Shown: positions 1-9,734, counted from the first letter of the stretch. The stretch: DNA of 62,719 bases from Actinomadura darangshiensis (GCF_004349235.1 NZ_SMKY01000017.1:1-62719), one strand, 5' to 3'. Made by a program: numbers and translations. The notes: generated from the sequence alone by a model not told the origin.

Positions 1-6
1 GGTGGG

Positions 7-1011
7 GTGCTGCGGGGCGTGTTCGCGCTGCCGGCGCCGGTGAAGCGGCTGATCGTCGGAAACCCGGTGCGGCGGGACGGGCAGGAGCTGGCGCTGGACG
101 TGCAGTTCCTGCTGCTGATGATGCGGCTGGAGGGCGAGCGGCGCCTGGCCGGCGGCACGGTCGACGCGGCGCGGCGCGGGCTGGCCCGGGGGCAGGCGTA
201 CCTGGCGAAGGTGCCGGCGCGGCCCGTCAAGACCCGGAAGGTGGACGCGGGCGGTGTCCCGGCACGCCTCTATGAGCCGAAGGGCCTGAAGGACGGGTCG
301 CCGCTGCTCGTCTTCTACCACGGCGGCGGCTGGGTCATCGGGGACCTCGACACGCACGACGGGGTGTGCCGGTACCTCGCGGTGCACGCGGAGGTGCGCG
401 TCCTGTCGGTGGACTACCGGCTCGCGCCCGAGCACCCGTACCCGGCGGCGAGCGAGGACGCGCTGGTCGCCTACGAGTACGCGGTGGCCAACGCCGCGGA
501 GCTCGGCGCCGATCCTCAGGCCATTGCCGTTGGGGGTGACAGCGCGGGCGGCAACCTGGCGGCGGTCGTGGGTGTCATGGCCGAGCGCACGCCCGACTTC
601 GCGCTGCTGTTCTACCCGGCGACCGACATGTCCGTCCGGCGGCGGTCGCGGGAGCTGTTCGGAGAGGGCTTCTACCTCACCGACGACGACATGGTCTGGT
701 TCAGCGACCGCTACTGCCCGGAGGAGCGGCGCGCCGATCCGGCCGTGTCGCCGCTGTTGGCCGAGGACCTCGGCGGGTTCCCGCCGACCTATCTCGCCAC
801 GGCCGGGTTCGACCCGCTGCGGGACGAGGGCGAGGCGTTCGCGGAGCGGCTCAAGGAGGCCGGGGTGCCGGTCGCGCTGCGGCGGCAGGAGGACCTGCTC
901 CACGGGTTCGCGAACATGTGGCCCCTCGGCGGACGGTTCCGTGAGGCGGTCTCGGAAGCCGCCGGGGCCCTGCGCACCGGGCTGTACGCGGGGCCCCGCA
1001 GCAAGACCTAG
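7..1011 (+). CDS. alpha/beta hydrolase, HSL (lipase/esterase) family, possibly 5'-clipped
   Basis: Hydrolyses short acyl esters, probably in the cytoplasm; the natural substrate cannot be read from sequence. The HSL oxyanion motif HGGGW starts near residue 105, the nucleophile elbow GDSAGG carries Ser179, and GFDPLRDEG and HGFANM supply the expected Asp and His. The 334-aa length fits the family. The GTG at position 7 is only the first start visible in the window. The reading frame is open to the window edge, so a few N-terminal residues may be missing. The stop overlaps the stop of the convergent aldehyde dehydrogenase gene by 4 bp. Confidence 0.85.
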   Translation: MLRGVFALPAPVKRLIVGNPVRRDGQELALDVQFLLLMMRLEGERRLAGGTVDAARRGLARGQAYLAKVPARPVKTRKVDAGGVPARLYEPKGLKDGSPLLVFYHGGGWVIGDLDTHDGVCRYLAVHAEVRVLSVDYRLAPEHPYPAASEDALVAYEYAVANAAELGADPQAIAVGGDSAGGNLAAVVGVMAERTPDFALLFYPATDMSVRRRSRELFGEGFYLTDDDMVWFSDRYCPEERRADPAVSPLLAEDLGGFPPTYLATAGFDPLRDEGEAFAERLKEAGVPVALRRQEDLLHGFANMWPLGGRFREAVSEAAGALRTGLYAGPRSKT

Positions 1012-2435
1012 AGGGGCAGGCCCGTGAAGATCATGACCTTCTCCTCGGTGTAGTCGGCCATCGCCGACCGGAGCCCCTCGCGGCCGACGCCCGAGTCCTT
1101 CACGCCGCCGTACGGCATCTGGTCGGCGCGGTAGGACGGGACGTCGCCGATCACGACGCCGCCCACGTCCAGCTCGCGGTGCGCGCGGAACGCGATGTCG
1201 AGGCTGCGCGTGAACACGCCCGCCTGGAGACCGAACTTGGAGTCGTTGACCAGCGCGAACGCCTCGTCGACACCGTCCACGAGCTGGACGAACATGACCG
1301 GCCCGAAGACCTCCTCGCGGGAGATCTTGGCGTCGGCGGGGACGCCTGCCAGCACGGTCGGCGCGTACGCGGCGCCCTCGCGGGTGCCGCCGGTGAGGAT
1401 CTTCGCGCCCGCGGCGACGGCCTCGTCCACCCAGGCTTCGACGCGCTCGGCGGCCTCCTGGCTGACGAGCGGGCCGACCTGCGTCTTGTCGTCCCACGGG
1501 TCGCCCGTGACGAGCGCACCGACCGTGTCGACGAGCTTCGGCACGAACTCGTCGTACACGGAGCGGTCGACGTAGACGCGCTGGACGGCGATGCAGCTCT
1601 GCCCCGCCTGGTAGTTGGAGAACAGCCCGATCCGCTTGGCGGCCCAGTCGAGGTCGGCGTCCGGCAGGACGACGGCGGCGCCGTTCCCGCCGAGTTCGAG
1701 GGTGACGTGCTTGCGCGGCGCCTGGTCGTTGATCGCCCAGCCGACCGGAACCGAACCGGTGAAGGAGACGATCGGCAGGCGCGGGTCGTCCACGAGCGCG
1801 GCGGCGCGGTCGTTGGGCACCGGCAGGATCGAGAACATGCCGGCGGGCAGGTCGGTCTCGGCGAGCAGCTCGCCGAGCAGCAGTGCCGACAGCGGCGTCG
1901 CGGGCGCGGGCTTCAGCACGATCGGGGTGCCCGCCGCGATCGCCGGGGCGATCTTGTGCGCGGCGAGGTTCAGCGGGAAGTTGAACGGCGAGATGCCGAG
2001 CACCGGGCCCTTCGGCACGCGGGTGATGTAGGCCATCCGGCCCTCGGCGGCGGGGTCGGTGTCGAGCCGCTGCGTGGTGGCGCTGAAGCGGCGGGCCTCC
2101 TCGGCGGCGAACCGGAACGTGGAGACCGCGCGGGTCACCTCGCCGCGCGCCCACAGCAGCGGCTTGCCGTTCTCCGCGGTGATCAGCCGGGCGATCTCCT
2201 CGGCGCGCTCGGCGATCCGCGCGGACACGTGCGCGAGCGCCTCGGCCCGCACGTGCAGCGGCAGTGCCGCGGCCTGCTCGCGGACGGCGTCCGCGGCGGC
2301 GATCGCCTCCTCGACCTGCGCGGGCGTCGGCACCGCCGCCGTCCCGACCGCGCGGCCGTCGTAGGGGTGCGTAACGGTCAGCTCGCCGGCACCGGTCTCG
2401 GGCCGGCCGGCCAGCCAGAATGGGGTCGCGTTCAT
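1008..2435 (-). CDS. NAD(P)-dependent aldehyde dehydrogenase
   Basis: Oxidises an aldehyde to the carboxylate. The 475-aa protein carries the general-base motif LELGG and the catalytic cysteine in GQSCIAVQ (about Cys281), plus the NFPLN and FTGS segments of the Rossmann part. It begins 4 bp after the PucR-type regulator gene on the same strand, so the two are probably coupled. It is divergent from gabT, which suggests succinate semialdehyde as substrate, but the sequence also resembles lactaldehyde and phosphonoacetaldehyde dehydrogenases. The exact aldehyde is therefore an inference from context. Confidence 0.88.
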   Translation of the reverse strand: MNATPFWLAGRPETGAGELTVTHPYDGRAVGTAAVPTPAQVEEAIAAADAVREQAAALPLHVRAEALAHVSARIAERAEEIARLITAENGKPLLWARGEVTRAVSTFRFAAEEARRFSATTQRLDTDPAAEGRMAYITRVPKGPVLGISPFNFPLNLAAHKIAPAIAAGTPIVLKPAPATPLSALLLGELLAETDLPAGMFSILPVPNDRAAALVDDPRLPIVSFTGSVPVGWAINDQAPRKHVTLELGGNGAAVVLPDADLDWAAKRIGLFSNYQAGQSCIAVQRVYVDRSVYDEFVPKLVDTVGALVTGDPWDDKTQVGPLVSQEAAERVEAWVDEAVAAGAKILTGGTREGAAYAPTVLAGVPADAKISREEVFGPVMFVQLVDGVDEAFALVNDSKFGLQAGVFTRSLDIAFRAHRELDVGGVVIGDVPSYRADQMPYGGVKDSGVGREGLRSAMADYTEEKVMIFTGLPL

Positions 2436-2439
2436 GCGT

Positions 2440-3903
2440 TCACGCTATCCCCGGCGCGCCCGAATGCGAGTCTCCATGGTGTCCAATCCGGTCGTGTCCA
2501 TTGGACGTGATGGCCAGCGCGATCCACAGTTCGGCGCGGACGGCCGGGTCGTCGGGGTCGCGGCCGAGGAGGTCGGCCGCCTTGCGCATCCGCGTCCGCA
2601 GCGTGTGCCGGTGCACGCCGAGCGCCCGCGCCGCCGCCTCGCCCTGCCCGTTGGCCGCCACGTACGCCCGGACGGTCTCGACCAGATCCTCCGCGCGGAG
2701 CGGTGCCAGGAGCGTGTCGGCGAAGGCGTGCGCCAGATCCGGCGCGAGGAGCCCCAGTACGCTCTGCCCGGGGAGTCCGGAGTAGCGGAGGACGGCCTGC
2801 CGCGTCCGGACGGCCGCCGCCAGCGACTCTTCGGCCTGCCGCAGCGCCGTCTCCAGGTCGCCGGAGGCAAGGTCGCTGACGCCGGTCGGTCCGGTGGCGG
2901 CCAGCAGCGGCTCGACGGTGCCGAGCGCCTCGTCCGGGACGATCACCGCACTGTGGCCGTCCAGCGGCAGCGCCAGGCAGCGCGCCCCCGCCGGATCGGA
3001 CTCCAGCACGTCCAGCACGGCGGCCCCGCCCGCGCAGGCCAGCACCCGGACCGGCCCGCGCGGCACCGACGGCCCGTCGCCCGGCCGCCCGAGCAGCAGT
3101 GCGGCGAGCGAGGCCCGCAGGTCGCGGGCGGTGCGCGGCGTCTCCGACTGGAGCGTCAGCAGCGCGACGGCCGCGGCGACGATGGTGTGCGCGGCCGGGG
3201 GCAGCGGCGCGTCGGTTCCCACGGCGAGGAACCCGCGCGGCCGTCCGCCGAACCCGATCCGCTGCACCACGAGATGGTCGTCGGGGACGGCCAGCGAGAC
3301 GCTCGCGGCGGGACGGCGCCGCAACCGCGCCAGCTCGGGCGCGAGGGCCCCGGCGCGGTCGCGGGCGCCGGCCGGCTCGGCGTGCTGGACGTCCCCGGAC
3401 GCGTCGAGCAGCAGCGCCCACCCGCCGAGCAGCCGCGCCAGCCGGGCGACCAGCGCGCCCGGCCCGGTGAGCGCGGCGCGGGTCAGGTCCCGCTGCGCCT
3501 GGTAGGCGCGTGTCACGTCCTCGTACCATTCGGCGGCGAGCATCCGCGACACCGCCTTGCCGATCGCGATGAACGGGGTCGGCCGCGGCACCTCCAGCAG
3601 TACGAGGCCCTGGTCGCGTGCCGCCGCGAGCAGTTCCGGCAGGACGGTCTCGTGGATGACCCCGACGGCGAACCCGAGCCCGGCGACGCCCCGTCCGACC
3701 AGCCGCGACACGTATTCGGCGGCGTTCGCCGGCGTCAGCCGCATGCCGGTGGTCAGCACCAGCTCGCCGCCCTCCAGGAACGGCGTCGGGTCCTCCAGCT
3801 CGCTGACCGCGACCCACACGACCGGCGTGTCCGGCAGCGCCCCGGTCCGCGACCGGAGGCCGAGCTGGGGGAGGGCCGCCACGGCGGCCAACGTCGGGGG
3901 CAT
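2440..3903 (-). CDS. PucR-family transcriptional regulator of the GABA-type unit
   Basis: DNA-binding regulator with an N-terminal PucR sensing domain (about residues 10-125, including LEGGELVLTTG), a central divergent GGDEF-like part and a C-terminal HTH_30 helix-turn-helix (GVHRHTLRTRMRKAADLLG, about residues 430-450). The start at 3903 is preferred over 3909 because an AAGG sits 6 nt before it but touches the upstream ATG. It lies between a divergent gabT and the downstream aldehyde dehydrogenase, the usual layout for a local regulator responding to an amino acid or amine. The inducer is not visible. Confidence 0.85.
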   Translation of the reverse strand: MPPTLAAVAALPQLGLRSRTGALPDTPVVWVAVSELEDPTPFLEGGELVLTTGMRLTPANAAEYVSRLVGRGVAGLGFAVGVIHETVLPELLAAARDQGLVLLEVPRPTPFIAIGKAVSRMLAAEWYEDVTRAYQAQRDLTRAALTGPGALVARLARLLGGWALLLDASGDVQHAEPAGARDRAGALAPELARLRRRPAASVSLAVPDDHLVVQRIGFGGRPRGFLAVGTDAPLPPAAHTIVAAAVALLTLQSETPRTARDLRASLAALLLGRPGDGPSVPRGPVRVLACAGGAAVLDVLESDPAGARCLALPLDGHSAVIVPDEALGTVEPLLAATGPTGVSDLASGDLETALRQAEESLAAAVRTRQAVLRYSGLPGQSVLGLLAPDLAHAFADTLLAPLRAEDLVETVRAYVAANGQGEAAARALGVHRHTLRTRMRKAADLLGRDPDDPAVRAELWIALAITSNGHDRIGHHGDSHSGAPGIA

Positions 3904-3994
3904 CGCCATCCTTGTGCAAAGTGTCTACCTCGGCGGGCGGTTTTCGCCGTCCCGTACGGTTCATCGTAGGCGGCGCCCGGCTTATGTTCAGGCC
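3904..3994. promoter_or_regulatory. divergent control region between the PucR-type regulator and gabT
   Basis: This 91-bp gap must hold both divergent promoters. Near its left end is an imperfect palindrome, CCTTGTGCAAAG, overlapping the regulator start. It is a candidate autoregulatory site only. No strong -35/-10 pair is evident for gabT. Confidence 0.4.
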
Positions 3995-5341
3995 ATGACC
4001 AGCCACAACCGCCTTCCGCAGGAACGCCGTGTCGTGACCGAGATCCCGGGGCCGCGGTCCCGGGACCTGCAGAAGCGCCGCGTCGCGGCGGTGCCGCCGG
4101 GCGTCGGCAGCGTCCTGCCGGTGTACGTGACGGACGCCGGCGGCGGGGTGGTCGTCGACGTGGACGGCAACTCACTGATCGACTTCGGCTCCGGCATCGC
4201 GGTGACGGGCGTCGGCAACGCCAACCCGCGGGTCGCGGCGCGGGTGAAGGCGCAGGCCGACCGGTTCACCCACACCTGCTTCATGGTCGCGCCGTACGAG
4301 TCGTACGTCGCGGTGTGCGAGAACCTCAACCGGATCACGCCCGGCGACCACGAGAAGCGGTCCTTCCTGGTCAACAGCGGCGCCGAGGCGGTGGAGAACG
4401 CCGTCAAGATCGCCCGGTACGCGACGGGGCGGCAGGCGGTCGTGGCGTTCGACCACGGCTACCACGGCCGGACGCTGCTGACGATGACGCTGACCGCGAA
4501 GAACATGCCGTACAAGCAGGGGTTCGGCCCGTACGCGCCCGAGGTGTACCGGATGCCGCTCGCCTACCCGTACCGCTGGCCGACCGGCCCGGAGAACTGC
4601 GGGCCGGAGGCCGCGGCGCAGGCCGTCGATCAGATCACCAAGCAGATCGGCGCGACGAACGTCGCGGCCGTGCTGATCGAGCCGATCCAGGGGGAGGGCG
4701 GGTTCATCGAGCCCGCGCCCGGGTTCCTGCCCGCGCTCGCCGCGTTCTGCCGCGCGAACGGCATCCTGTTCATCGCCGACGAGGTGCAGACCGGCTTCGC
4801 GCGGACGGGCGACCTGTTCGCCTGCGAGCACGAGGAGATCGTCCCCGACCTGGTCGCGACCGCGAAGGGCATCGCGGGCGGGCTGCCGCTGGCCGCCGTC
4901 ACCGGGCGCGCCGACATCATGGACAAGGTCCACGGCGGCGGGCTCGGCGGCACCTACGGCGGCAACCCGCTCGCCTGCGAGGCGGCCCTCGCCGTCCTGG
5001 AAGAGATCGAGGACGGCAAGCTCACCGAGCGGGCCCGCCGGATCGGCGAGATCATGCTGCCGCGGCTGCGCGACCTCGCCGGGAAGCACCCGGCGATCGG
5101 GGACGTCCGCGGGCGCGGCGCGATGATCGCGATCGAGCTGGTGCGGGAGGGCACGAAGGAGCCCGACCCCGAGCTGACCGCGCGCATCGCCCGCCGCTGC
5201 CACGAGAACGGCCTGCTCGTGCTCACGACCGGCACGTACGGGAACGTCGTGCGCTTCCTGCCGCCGCTCGTCATCCCCGAGGAGCTGCTGACCGAGGGGC
5301 TCGACGTCCTGGAGGCCGCCTTCCAGGTCAGCCCGCGCTGA
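3995..5341 (+). CDS. gabT: 4-aminobutyrate aminotransferase (class III, PLP-dependent)
   Basis: Transfers the amino group of GABA or a similar omega-amino acid to 2-oxoglutarate, giving succinate semialdehyde. The 448-aa protein shows [14 protein letters not shown], the [15 protein letters not shown] cofactor loop, the EPIQGEGG and ADEVQTGF aspartate region, and the PLP lysine in [10 protein letters not shown] (about Lys291). The frame is open far upstream, but ATG 3995 is chosen because family homology begins there. The divergent PucR-type regulator and aldehyde dehydrogenase complete a GABA-shunt unit. The 3' end overlaps the convergent flavin oxidoreductase gene by 14 bp. Confidence 0.93.
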   Translation: MTSHNRLPQERRVVTEIPGPRSRDLQKRRVAAVPPGVGSVLPVYVTDAGGGVVVDVDGNSLIDFGSGIAVTGVGNANPRVAARVKAQADRFTHTCFMVAPYESYVAVCENLNRITPGDHEKRSFLVNSGAEAVENAVKIARYATGRQAVVAFDHGYHGRTLLTMTLTAKNMPYKQGFGPYAPEVYRMPLAYPYRWPTGPENCGPEAAAQAVDQITKQIGATNVAAVLIEPIQGEGGFIEPAPGFLPALAAFCRANGILFIADEVQTGFARTGDLFACEHEEIVPDLVATAKGIAGGLPLAAVTGRADIMDKVHGGGLGGTYGGNPLACEAALAVLEEIEDGKLTERARRIGEIMLPRLRDLAGKHPAIGDVRGRGAMIAIELVREGTKEPDPELTARIARRCHENGLLVLTTGTYGNVVRFLPPLVIPEELLTEGLDVLEAAFQVSPR

Positions 5342-6317
5342 GGTTGTCCGGGTAGAGGCCGGCGACGATGTCGTAGGAGCGCAGCCGGTCGGCGTGGTCG
5401 AAGACCTGCGTGGTCACCATGACCTCGTCGACCGCGGTCCGCCCGACCAGCGCGTCCAGCTGCTTGCGGACGGTGTCCGGGCCGCCCATCACCTGGTCGC
5501 CCAGCCGCGCGTCGATCATCTGCCGCTCCAGCGGCGTGTACGGGTGCGCCGCGGCCTCCTCCGGCGACGGCATCAGCCCGGGGCGGCCCTGCCGCAGCCG
5601 CAGGAACGCCAGCGCCTGCGGCGCCGCCAGCTCGCGCGCCTCCTCGTCGGTGCCGGCCGCCGTCACGGATACGCCGATCATCGAGTACGGCTCGTCCAGC
5701 AGGCCCGGACGGAACGACTCCCGGTACAGGCTCAGCGCGGGCACGGTGTTCTCCGCGCTGAAGTGGTGCGCGAACGCGAACGGCAGGCCGAGGAGCCCGG
5801 CGAGCCGTGCGCTGTACCCGCTGGAGCCGAGCAGCCACACGGGCGGCTCGTTCCCGGCGGCCGGCGTCACCTTGCTGTCCGCGCCGAAGTAGCCGCGCAG
5901 CTCGATGACCTGCTCGGGGAAGTCGTCCACCGACAGCGCCTCCGGGGACCGCCGCAGCGCGAGGGCGGTCGCCTGGTCGGTGCCGGGCGCGCGGCCGAGG
6001 CCGAGGTCGATGCGTCCCGGATACAGCGCTTCGAGGGTCCCGAACTGCTCGGCGATCACCATCGGCGCGTGGTTCGGCAGCATGACGCCGCCGGATCCGA
6101 CCCGCAGCCGGGACGTCGCGGCCGCGACCTGCCCGATCAGCACGGCGGTCGCCGAGCTGGCGATGCCGGGCATCGCGTGGTGCTCGGCCAGCCAGTACCG
6201 GTGGAAGCCGAGCCGCTCGGTGTGCCGGGCGAGATCGAGGGTGTTCCGCAGGGCCTGCCCGGACGTGGAGCCGGCGACGACGGGGGCGAGATCGAGGACG
6301 GAGAAGCGCACGGTCAT
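5328..6317 (-). CDS. LLM-class (luciferase-like) flavin-dependent oxidoreductase
   Basis: Flavin-dependent monooxygenase or reductase of the bacterial-luciferase fold, 329 aa. Recognisable blocks are [17 protein letters not shown], the [12 protein letters not shown] phosphate-binding turn, [20 protein letters not shown], and the C-terminal [12 protein letters not shown]...[10 protein letters not shown]. This pattern fits the MsnO8-type subgroup. The ATG at 6317 precedes [12 protein letters not shown]; the longer open frame upstream is not conserved. No neighbour explains the substrate. Confidence 0.87.
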   Translation of the reverse strand: MTVRFSVLDLAPVVAGSTSGQALRNTLDLARHTERLGFHRYWLAEHHAMPGIASSATAVLIGQVAAATSRLRVGSGGVMLPNHAPMVIAEQFGTLEALYPGRIDLGLGRAPGTDQATALALRRSPEALSVDDFPEQVIELRGYFGADSKVTPAAGNEPPVWLLGSSGYSARLAGLLGLPFAFAHHFSAENTVPALSLYRESFRPGLLDEPYSMIGVSVTAAGTDEEARELAAPQALAFLRLRQGRPGLMPSPEEAAAHPYTPLERQMIDARLGDQVMGGPDTVRKQLDALVGRTAVDEVMVTTQVFDHADRLRSYDIVAGLYPDNLSAG

Positions 6318-6355
6318 ACCGTGTGCCAACCCGCGCGGGGCCCGTCCTCTTCCCG

Positions 6356-6652
6356 TCAGCGGGTCGCGGCCACCAGGGCGACGCCGACGACCGCGATCAC
6401 GACGGGGACCGTGATGCTGAGCCAGGACCAGTTCACCAGCGTGCGGGCCCGCGCCGGATCCTCCGCGAACCGGACCTCGGCCCGGGCGTACAGGAGGGCG
6501 GCGACCACGACGAGCGGCAGGAAGGCGAACGTCGTGAGGAGCCCGAGGACGAAGGCGGCGGTCTGCCCGAACCGGGTGTAGGTCCCGTCCGGGCCGATGC
6601 CGAACGCGAGGCGGGGAACCGCGACGGCGGGGGCGGATACGGCTTCGGTCAT
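6356..6652 (-). CDS. small two-helix membrane protein
   Basis: 98 aa with two clear hydrophobic segments (about residues 30-55 and 74-95) separated by a short charged loop, so an inner-membrane protein with both ends probably on the same side. No family was recognised. It ends 38 bp upstream of the flavin oxidoreductase start on the same strand and could be co-transcribed with it. Coding potential rests on the membrane pattern and third-position GC. Confidence 0.6.
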   Translation of the reverse strand: MTEAVSAPAVAVPRLAFGIGPDGTYTRFGQTAAFVLGLLTTFAFLPLVVVAALLYARAEVRFAEDPARARTLVNWSWLSITVPVVIAVVGVALVAATR

Positions 6653-6716
6653 GAGAGCGCACCGATCACTAGAAGTGTGACCCGGATCATACGCTTCGTG
6701 ATCGCCTCGCGCGAGA

Positions 6717-6746
6717 GGCCGGCCGCCCTTTTATGGACGGCCGGCC
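6717..6746. terminator. hairpin after the secreted nuclease gene
   Basis: Perfect 9-bp arms GGCCGGCCG / CGGCCGGCC with a 12-nt loop, beginning 9 bp past the nuclease stop on the minus strand. It has no U-tract, as is common for actinomycete terminators. Confidence 0.55.
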
Positions 6747-6755
6747 AATAAGGGG

Positions 6756-8444
6756 TCAGCGCAGGTTCAGGCCCAGCAGGACGGGGTCGTGGTCGGACGA
6801 GCGGAACGCGTCCGGCCGGTAGAACCGCGGCGGGTTGAACTCGGTGTTGTAGTCGAGGAACACCGGCTCGTCGCTGTTGATGTGCCAGATCGTCGCGCCC
6901 GTCACCCGCCGCGACAGGCCCTTGCCGGCGAGCGCGTGGTCGAGTTCGCCGGACTGCCCGTCGAACACGTAGCTGTACCGGTCGCCCGGGCGGACGAACC
7001 GGGCCGTCTGCCCGACGAGACCGGCGCCGGTGAGGACCTTCACCGGGTCCTCGGCCGTGTAGGCGTTGAGGTCGCCGACGACCAGCGGGTCCGGCACGCC
7101 GGCCGCGAGCGCGGCGATCGCCCTCGCCTGGCCGGTCCGGCGGGCGTTGTAGCAGCCCTGGCCGTCGCCCTGGTCCTGGTCGGGGCCGGTGGCGCCGCCG
7201 CAGCCCTTCGACTTGAAGTGGTTCACGATCATGGTGAAGCCGGTCCGGCCGTGCGCGGGCCGGAACGTCTGCAGCAGCGGCGGGCGGTCGAAGACCGGGT
7301 CCTCGGACGAGTGCGCCGCGCCGACCGGCGTGACCTTCGCCGGCTTGTAGATGAGCGCGACGTGGATCTCGTCCGTCCCGGGGTACGGGTGCTTGACCCA
7401 TGCGTACGTCCCGGCGCCGGCGGTCTGGTTGAGGCTGTCGACGAGCCCCTTCAGGGCGGTGTCGCCGTTGTTCTCGACCTCCATCAGCCCGACGACGTCG
7501 GCGTCGAGGCCCTTGAGCGCGGCGGTCAGCTTGGCGAGCTGCCGCTGCTGCTCCTCGGTCGTGTCCGCGCCGCGCTTGCCGAGCGTCGTGAACCAGTTGA
7601 GGGTGTTGAAGCTCGCGACGCGCACGTTGCCGCCGACGTGCCGGGGCCTCTTCGGCTGCGGGTTGTCGTTGGCGAAGTGCGCCGTCTTCGTCGGCTCCAG
7701 GCGGTACTCGCCGAACCCGTAGTTCAGGACGCCGGTGAGCCCGTGCGCCGAGTCGCCGATCCGCAGGACGCGGGGGTCGGTGTACGGGATCGTGCCCGGG
7801 TTCTGGACGTTCGACGCGTCATCGATCAGCAGCTTCCGCGCGTCGTTGCCCGCCTGGGTGGAGCCGTGCCCGTCGGTCGGCTGGAAGAGGCGGCCGCCCG
7901 CGGACACGGTGACCTCCCCGTACCGTCCGAGCGTGTAGGTCTCGGTGGCGGTGAGCCGCTGCCCGAAGCGCAGCAGCACGCCCTCGTACCGCTCCATGGT
8001 CGCGCCGCCGCGCAGCGGAAGGCGGACCGCCGCCGGAGCGACCCGTCCGCTGCCGCACACGTTCACGGCGGAGACGGGTGACAGCTCGGTGAGCCCGTTG
8101 TACTCGACGGCCTTGCCGGTCACCAGGACCCGGTCGCCGGCCGCGACGTCCTCGGTCGAGTAGACGAAGATCCCGTCGGAGGTCCGCGGGTCCCGGTCGG
8201 GCGTCGGGTCCTGGACGAAGAAGCCCTTGAGCTGGTCGGACCGCTGGAAGTCGGCGGTGACGACGCCCTCGACACGGACGGTCCGCCCGTTCACGGGGCT
8301 CGCGTCGCCGCTGCCTTGGACCTCGGCGATCTGGTGGTCGGCGGGCGTGCCGCAGGTGGGCGGCTCCGCCGCGGCCGCCGCCGGCACCCCGGCGGTGAGG
8401 CCCGCGGCCAGGACGGCCGCGAGTGCTGCTGCTGTTCGGCGCAT
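6756..8444 (-). CDS. secreted ExeM/NucH-type endonuclease
   Basis: Extracellular DNase/phosphoesterase, 562 aa. Residues 1-28 form a Sec signal peptide (MRRTAAALAAVLAAG, cut near AAAA-E). An OB-fold region (about 30-150, EVQGSGDASPVNGRTVRVEGVV) precedes an endonuclease/exonuclease/phosphatase domain with ASFNTLNWF, GLMEVENNGD, IVNHFKSKG, GDLNAY and the terminal SSDHDPVLL. The ATG at 8444 is chosen because it begins the signal peptide; the longer upstream frame is a shadow. Probable role is nucleic-acid scavenging or biofilm DNA turnover. Confidence 0.88.
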   Translation of the reverse strand: MRRTAAALAAVLAAGLTAGVPAAAAAEPPTCGTPADHQIAEVQGSGDASPVNGRTVRVEGVVTADFQRSDQLKGFFVQDPTPDRDPRTSDGIFVYSTEDVAAGDRVLVTGKAVEYNGLTELSPVSAVNVCGSGRVAPAAVRLPLRGGATMERYEGVLLRFGQRLTATETYTLGRYGEVTVSAGGRLFQPTDGHGSTQAGNDARKLLIDDASNVQNPGTIPYTDPRVLRIGDSAHGLTGVLNYGFGEYRLEPTKTAHFANDNPQPKRPRHVGGNVRVASFNTLNWFTTLGKRGADTTEEQQRQLAKLTAALKGLDADVVGLMEVENNGDTALKGLVDSLNQTAGAGTYAWVKHPYPGTDEIHVALIYKPAKVTPVGAAHSSEDPVFDRPPLLQTFRPAHGRTGFTMIVNHFKSKGCGGATGPDQDQGDGQGCYNARRTGQARAIAALAAGVPDPLVVGDLNAYTAEDPVKVLTGAGLVGQTARFVRPGDRYSYVFDGQSGELDHALAGKGLSRRVTGATIWHINSDEPVFLDYNTEFNPPRFYRPDAFRSSDHDPVLLGLNLR

Positions 8445-8475
8445 GGCGGGAGCGTAGACCGGATTGCCCGGAAGG

Positions 8476-9039
8476 TCAGGGTCCGACGCGCAGCACGCGG
8501 AGCTGGCCGGCGACCAGGCGGTAGTAGCCGACCAGCGTGACCAGCTCGTACAGGCGGGTGAGGCCGAGCGTGCCGGTGGCCGCGGCGAACGCGTCGTCGG
8601 ACAGGTCGCCGCTTGCGGCCAGTTCCCGCGCGGTGGCGAGGACGGCGTCCTCCAGCGGATCGTCCAGCGCGCAGGTGTCGCCCGCACGGATGGCGGCGAT
8701 CTGCTCCTCGGTGACCCCGGCCTCCAGGGCCGCGTGGGTGTGCACGGCCCACTCGTACTCCGAGTGCTCCCGCGCCGCCACCGCCAGGATCGCCAGCTCC
8801 TTCTCGCGCCGGGTGAAGCCCGTCCCGTAGCGGACGACGGTGCCGAGCTCCTGCAGGGCGTGGCCGAGTTCCGGGCTGAGTAGCATGCCGTTGAACGGGC
8901 CGCGCAGGCGGCCCTCCTCATCGGCGAGCGGGAAGGGCCGTGGACCGGTGGCGCGGGCGCTGTCGAGGATCCGATCGTAGAGCTCGCGTTGCGCGGCGGT
9001 CAGATCCGCGGGCCGGAGCGCGTCGACGCGGGCTGTCAT
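8476..9039 (-). CDS. carboxymuconolactone-decarboxylase/AhpD-like protein
   Basis: 187-aa all-helical protein of the CMD family. The EKELAILAVAAREHSEYEWAVH segment carries the Glu/His pattern but no CxxC pair, so a peroxidase role like AhpD is unlikely. Two ATGs are possible. The one at 9039 lies 7 nt after a GGGGGA site while the one at 9045 is only 1 nt away, so 9039 is chosen. It sits 29 bp downstream of the duplicated barrel protein gene and probably shares its transcript, divergent from the IclR island. Context suggests a decarboxylase or isomerase step in acid catabolism. Confidence 0.8.
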   Translation of the reverse strand: MTARVDALRPADLTAAQRELYDRILDSARATGPRPFPLADEEGRLRGPFNGMLLSPELGHALQELGTVVRYGTGFTRREKELAILAVAAREHSEYEWAVHTHAALEAGVTEEQIAAIRAGDTCALDDPLEDAVLATARELAASGDLSDDAFAAATGTLGLTRLYELVTLVGYYRLVAGQLRVLRVGP

Positions 9040-9068
9040 ATGCATGTCCCCCGAGAAGTGTGCGGTGG

Positions 9069-9734
9069 TCAATGTGCGGCGCCGGCGAGGGTGCCGCCGG
9101 CCTGGAAGGTGCCGTGGTGGGCGAAGACGCGGCGCTCGCTCGCGGTGACGGTGCGCATGACCTCCGCGCGCCACGGCGTGCTCGTCGCGGACCGGTAGGC
9201 GCCGGTCTCGAAGACACCGGGGTCGTCGATCTCGTGCAGGGCGAGGAAGCGGGGTGCCCGCCCGTCAACCAGGACGTAGCGGCGGGTCCGGCGCCAGCCC
9301 GGCAACGCGTGGAGCGCCGGGACGTGCTCTTGCGTGTACCAGGCGTGGAAGCCGGCCTCTTCTCCGGGCTCGACCGTCATGGACCGTGCCACGAGGAACG
9401 ACGGAGGCCGGGCGGCGGGCGCGCCGCGGTCGTCCTCCAGCGCGTAGACGCGGCGGTCGAAGGTCTCCAGCCCGGCGATGACGGACCGCTCCCGCGCGCT
9501 GCGCCGTTCGCGCAGCCGCCGGTACTCCGGAGTCTGGAGTACCTCCAGGTCAAGGACGTACCATGCGAGCCAGGCCGGGGCCGCGCCGTCGGCGGCGCGG
9601 TACCGGTGCCCCTGGCGGACGCCCGGCAGCGACAGCCGGGCGGGCCCGTGCTCGTTGTCGTACCAGTCGTGGAACTCGGCCTCGTCGCCGTCGCGCGGCT
9701 GCGACAGGACGTAGAGCAGGCCTTCCGTCACCAT
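9069..9734 (-). CDS. tandem dimeric alpha-beta barrel (EthD-like) protein
   Basis: 221 aa made of two similar halves. FHDWYDNEHGPARLSLPG near residue 22 recurs as FHAWYTQEHVPALHALPG near residue 128, each followed by a R-R-Y strand and an ALxxID/VLDLE segment. This is the ferredoxin-like dimeric barrel fold, fused so one chain can make the dimer. Such proteins catalyse small cyclisation or decarboxylation steps or bind products, but no function is assigned here. First gene of the leftward unit divergent from the IclR gene. Confidence 0.75.
   Translation of the reverse strand: MVTEGLLYVLSQPRDGDEAEFHDWYDNEHGPARLSLPGVRQGHRYRAADGAAPAWLAWYVLDLEVLQTPEYRRLRERRSARERSVIAGLETFDRRVYALEDDRGAPAARPPSFLVARSMTVEPGEEAGFHAWYTQEHVPALHALPGWRRTRRYVLVDGRAPRFLALHEIDDPGVFETGAYRSATSTPWRAEVMRTVTASERRVFAHHGTFQAGGTLAGAAH

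Noticed and set aside
6717..6746. GGCCGGCCG palindrome as an operator
   Set aside because: It lies just after the nuclease stop and away from a promoter, so a terminator role is simpler.
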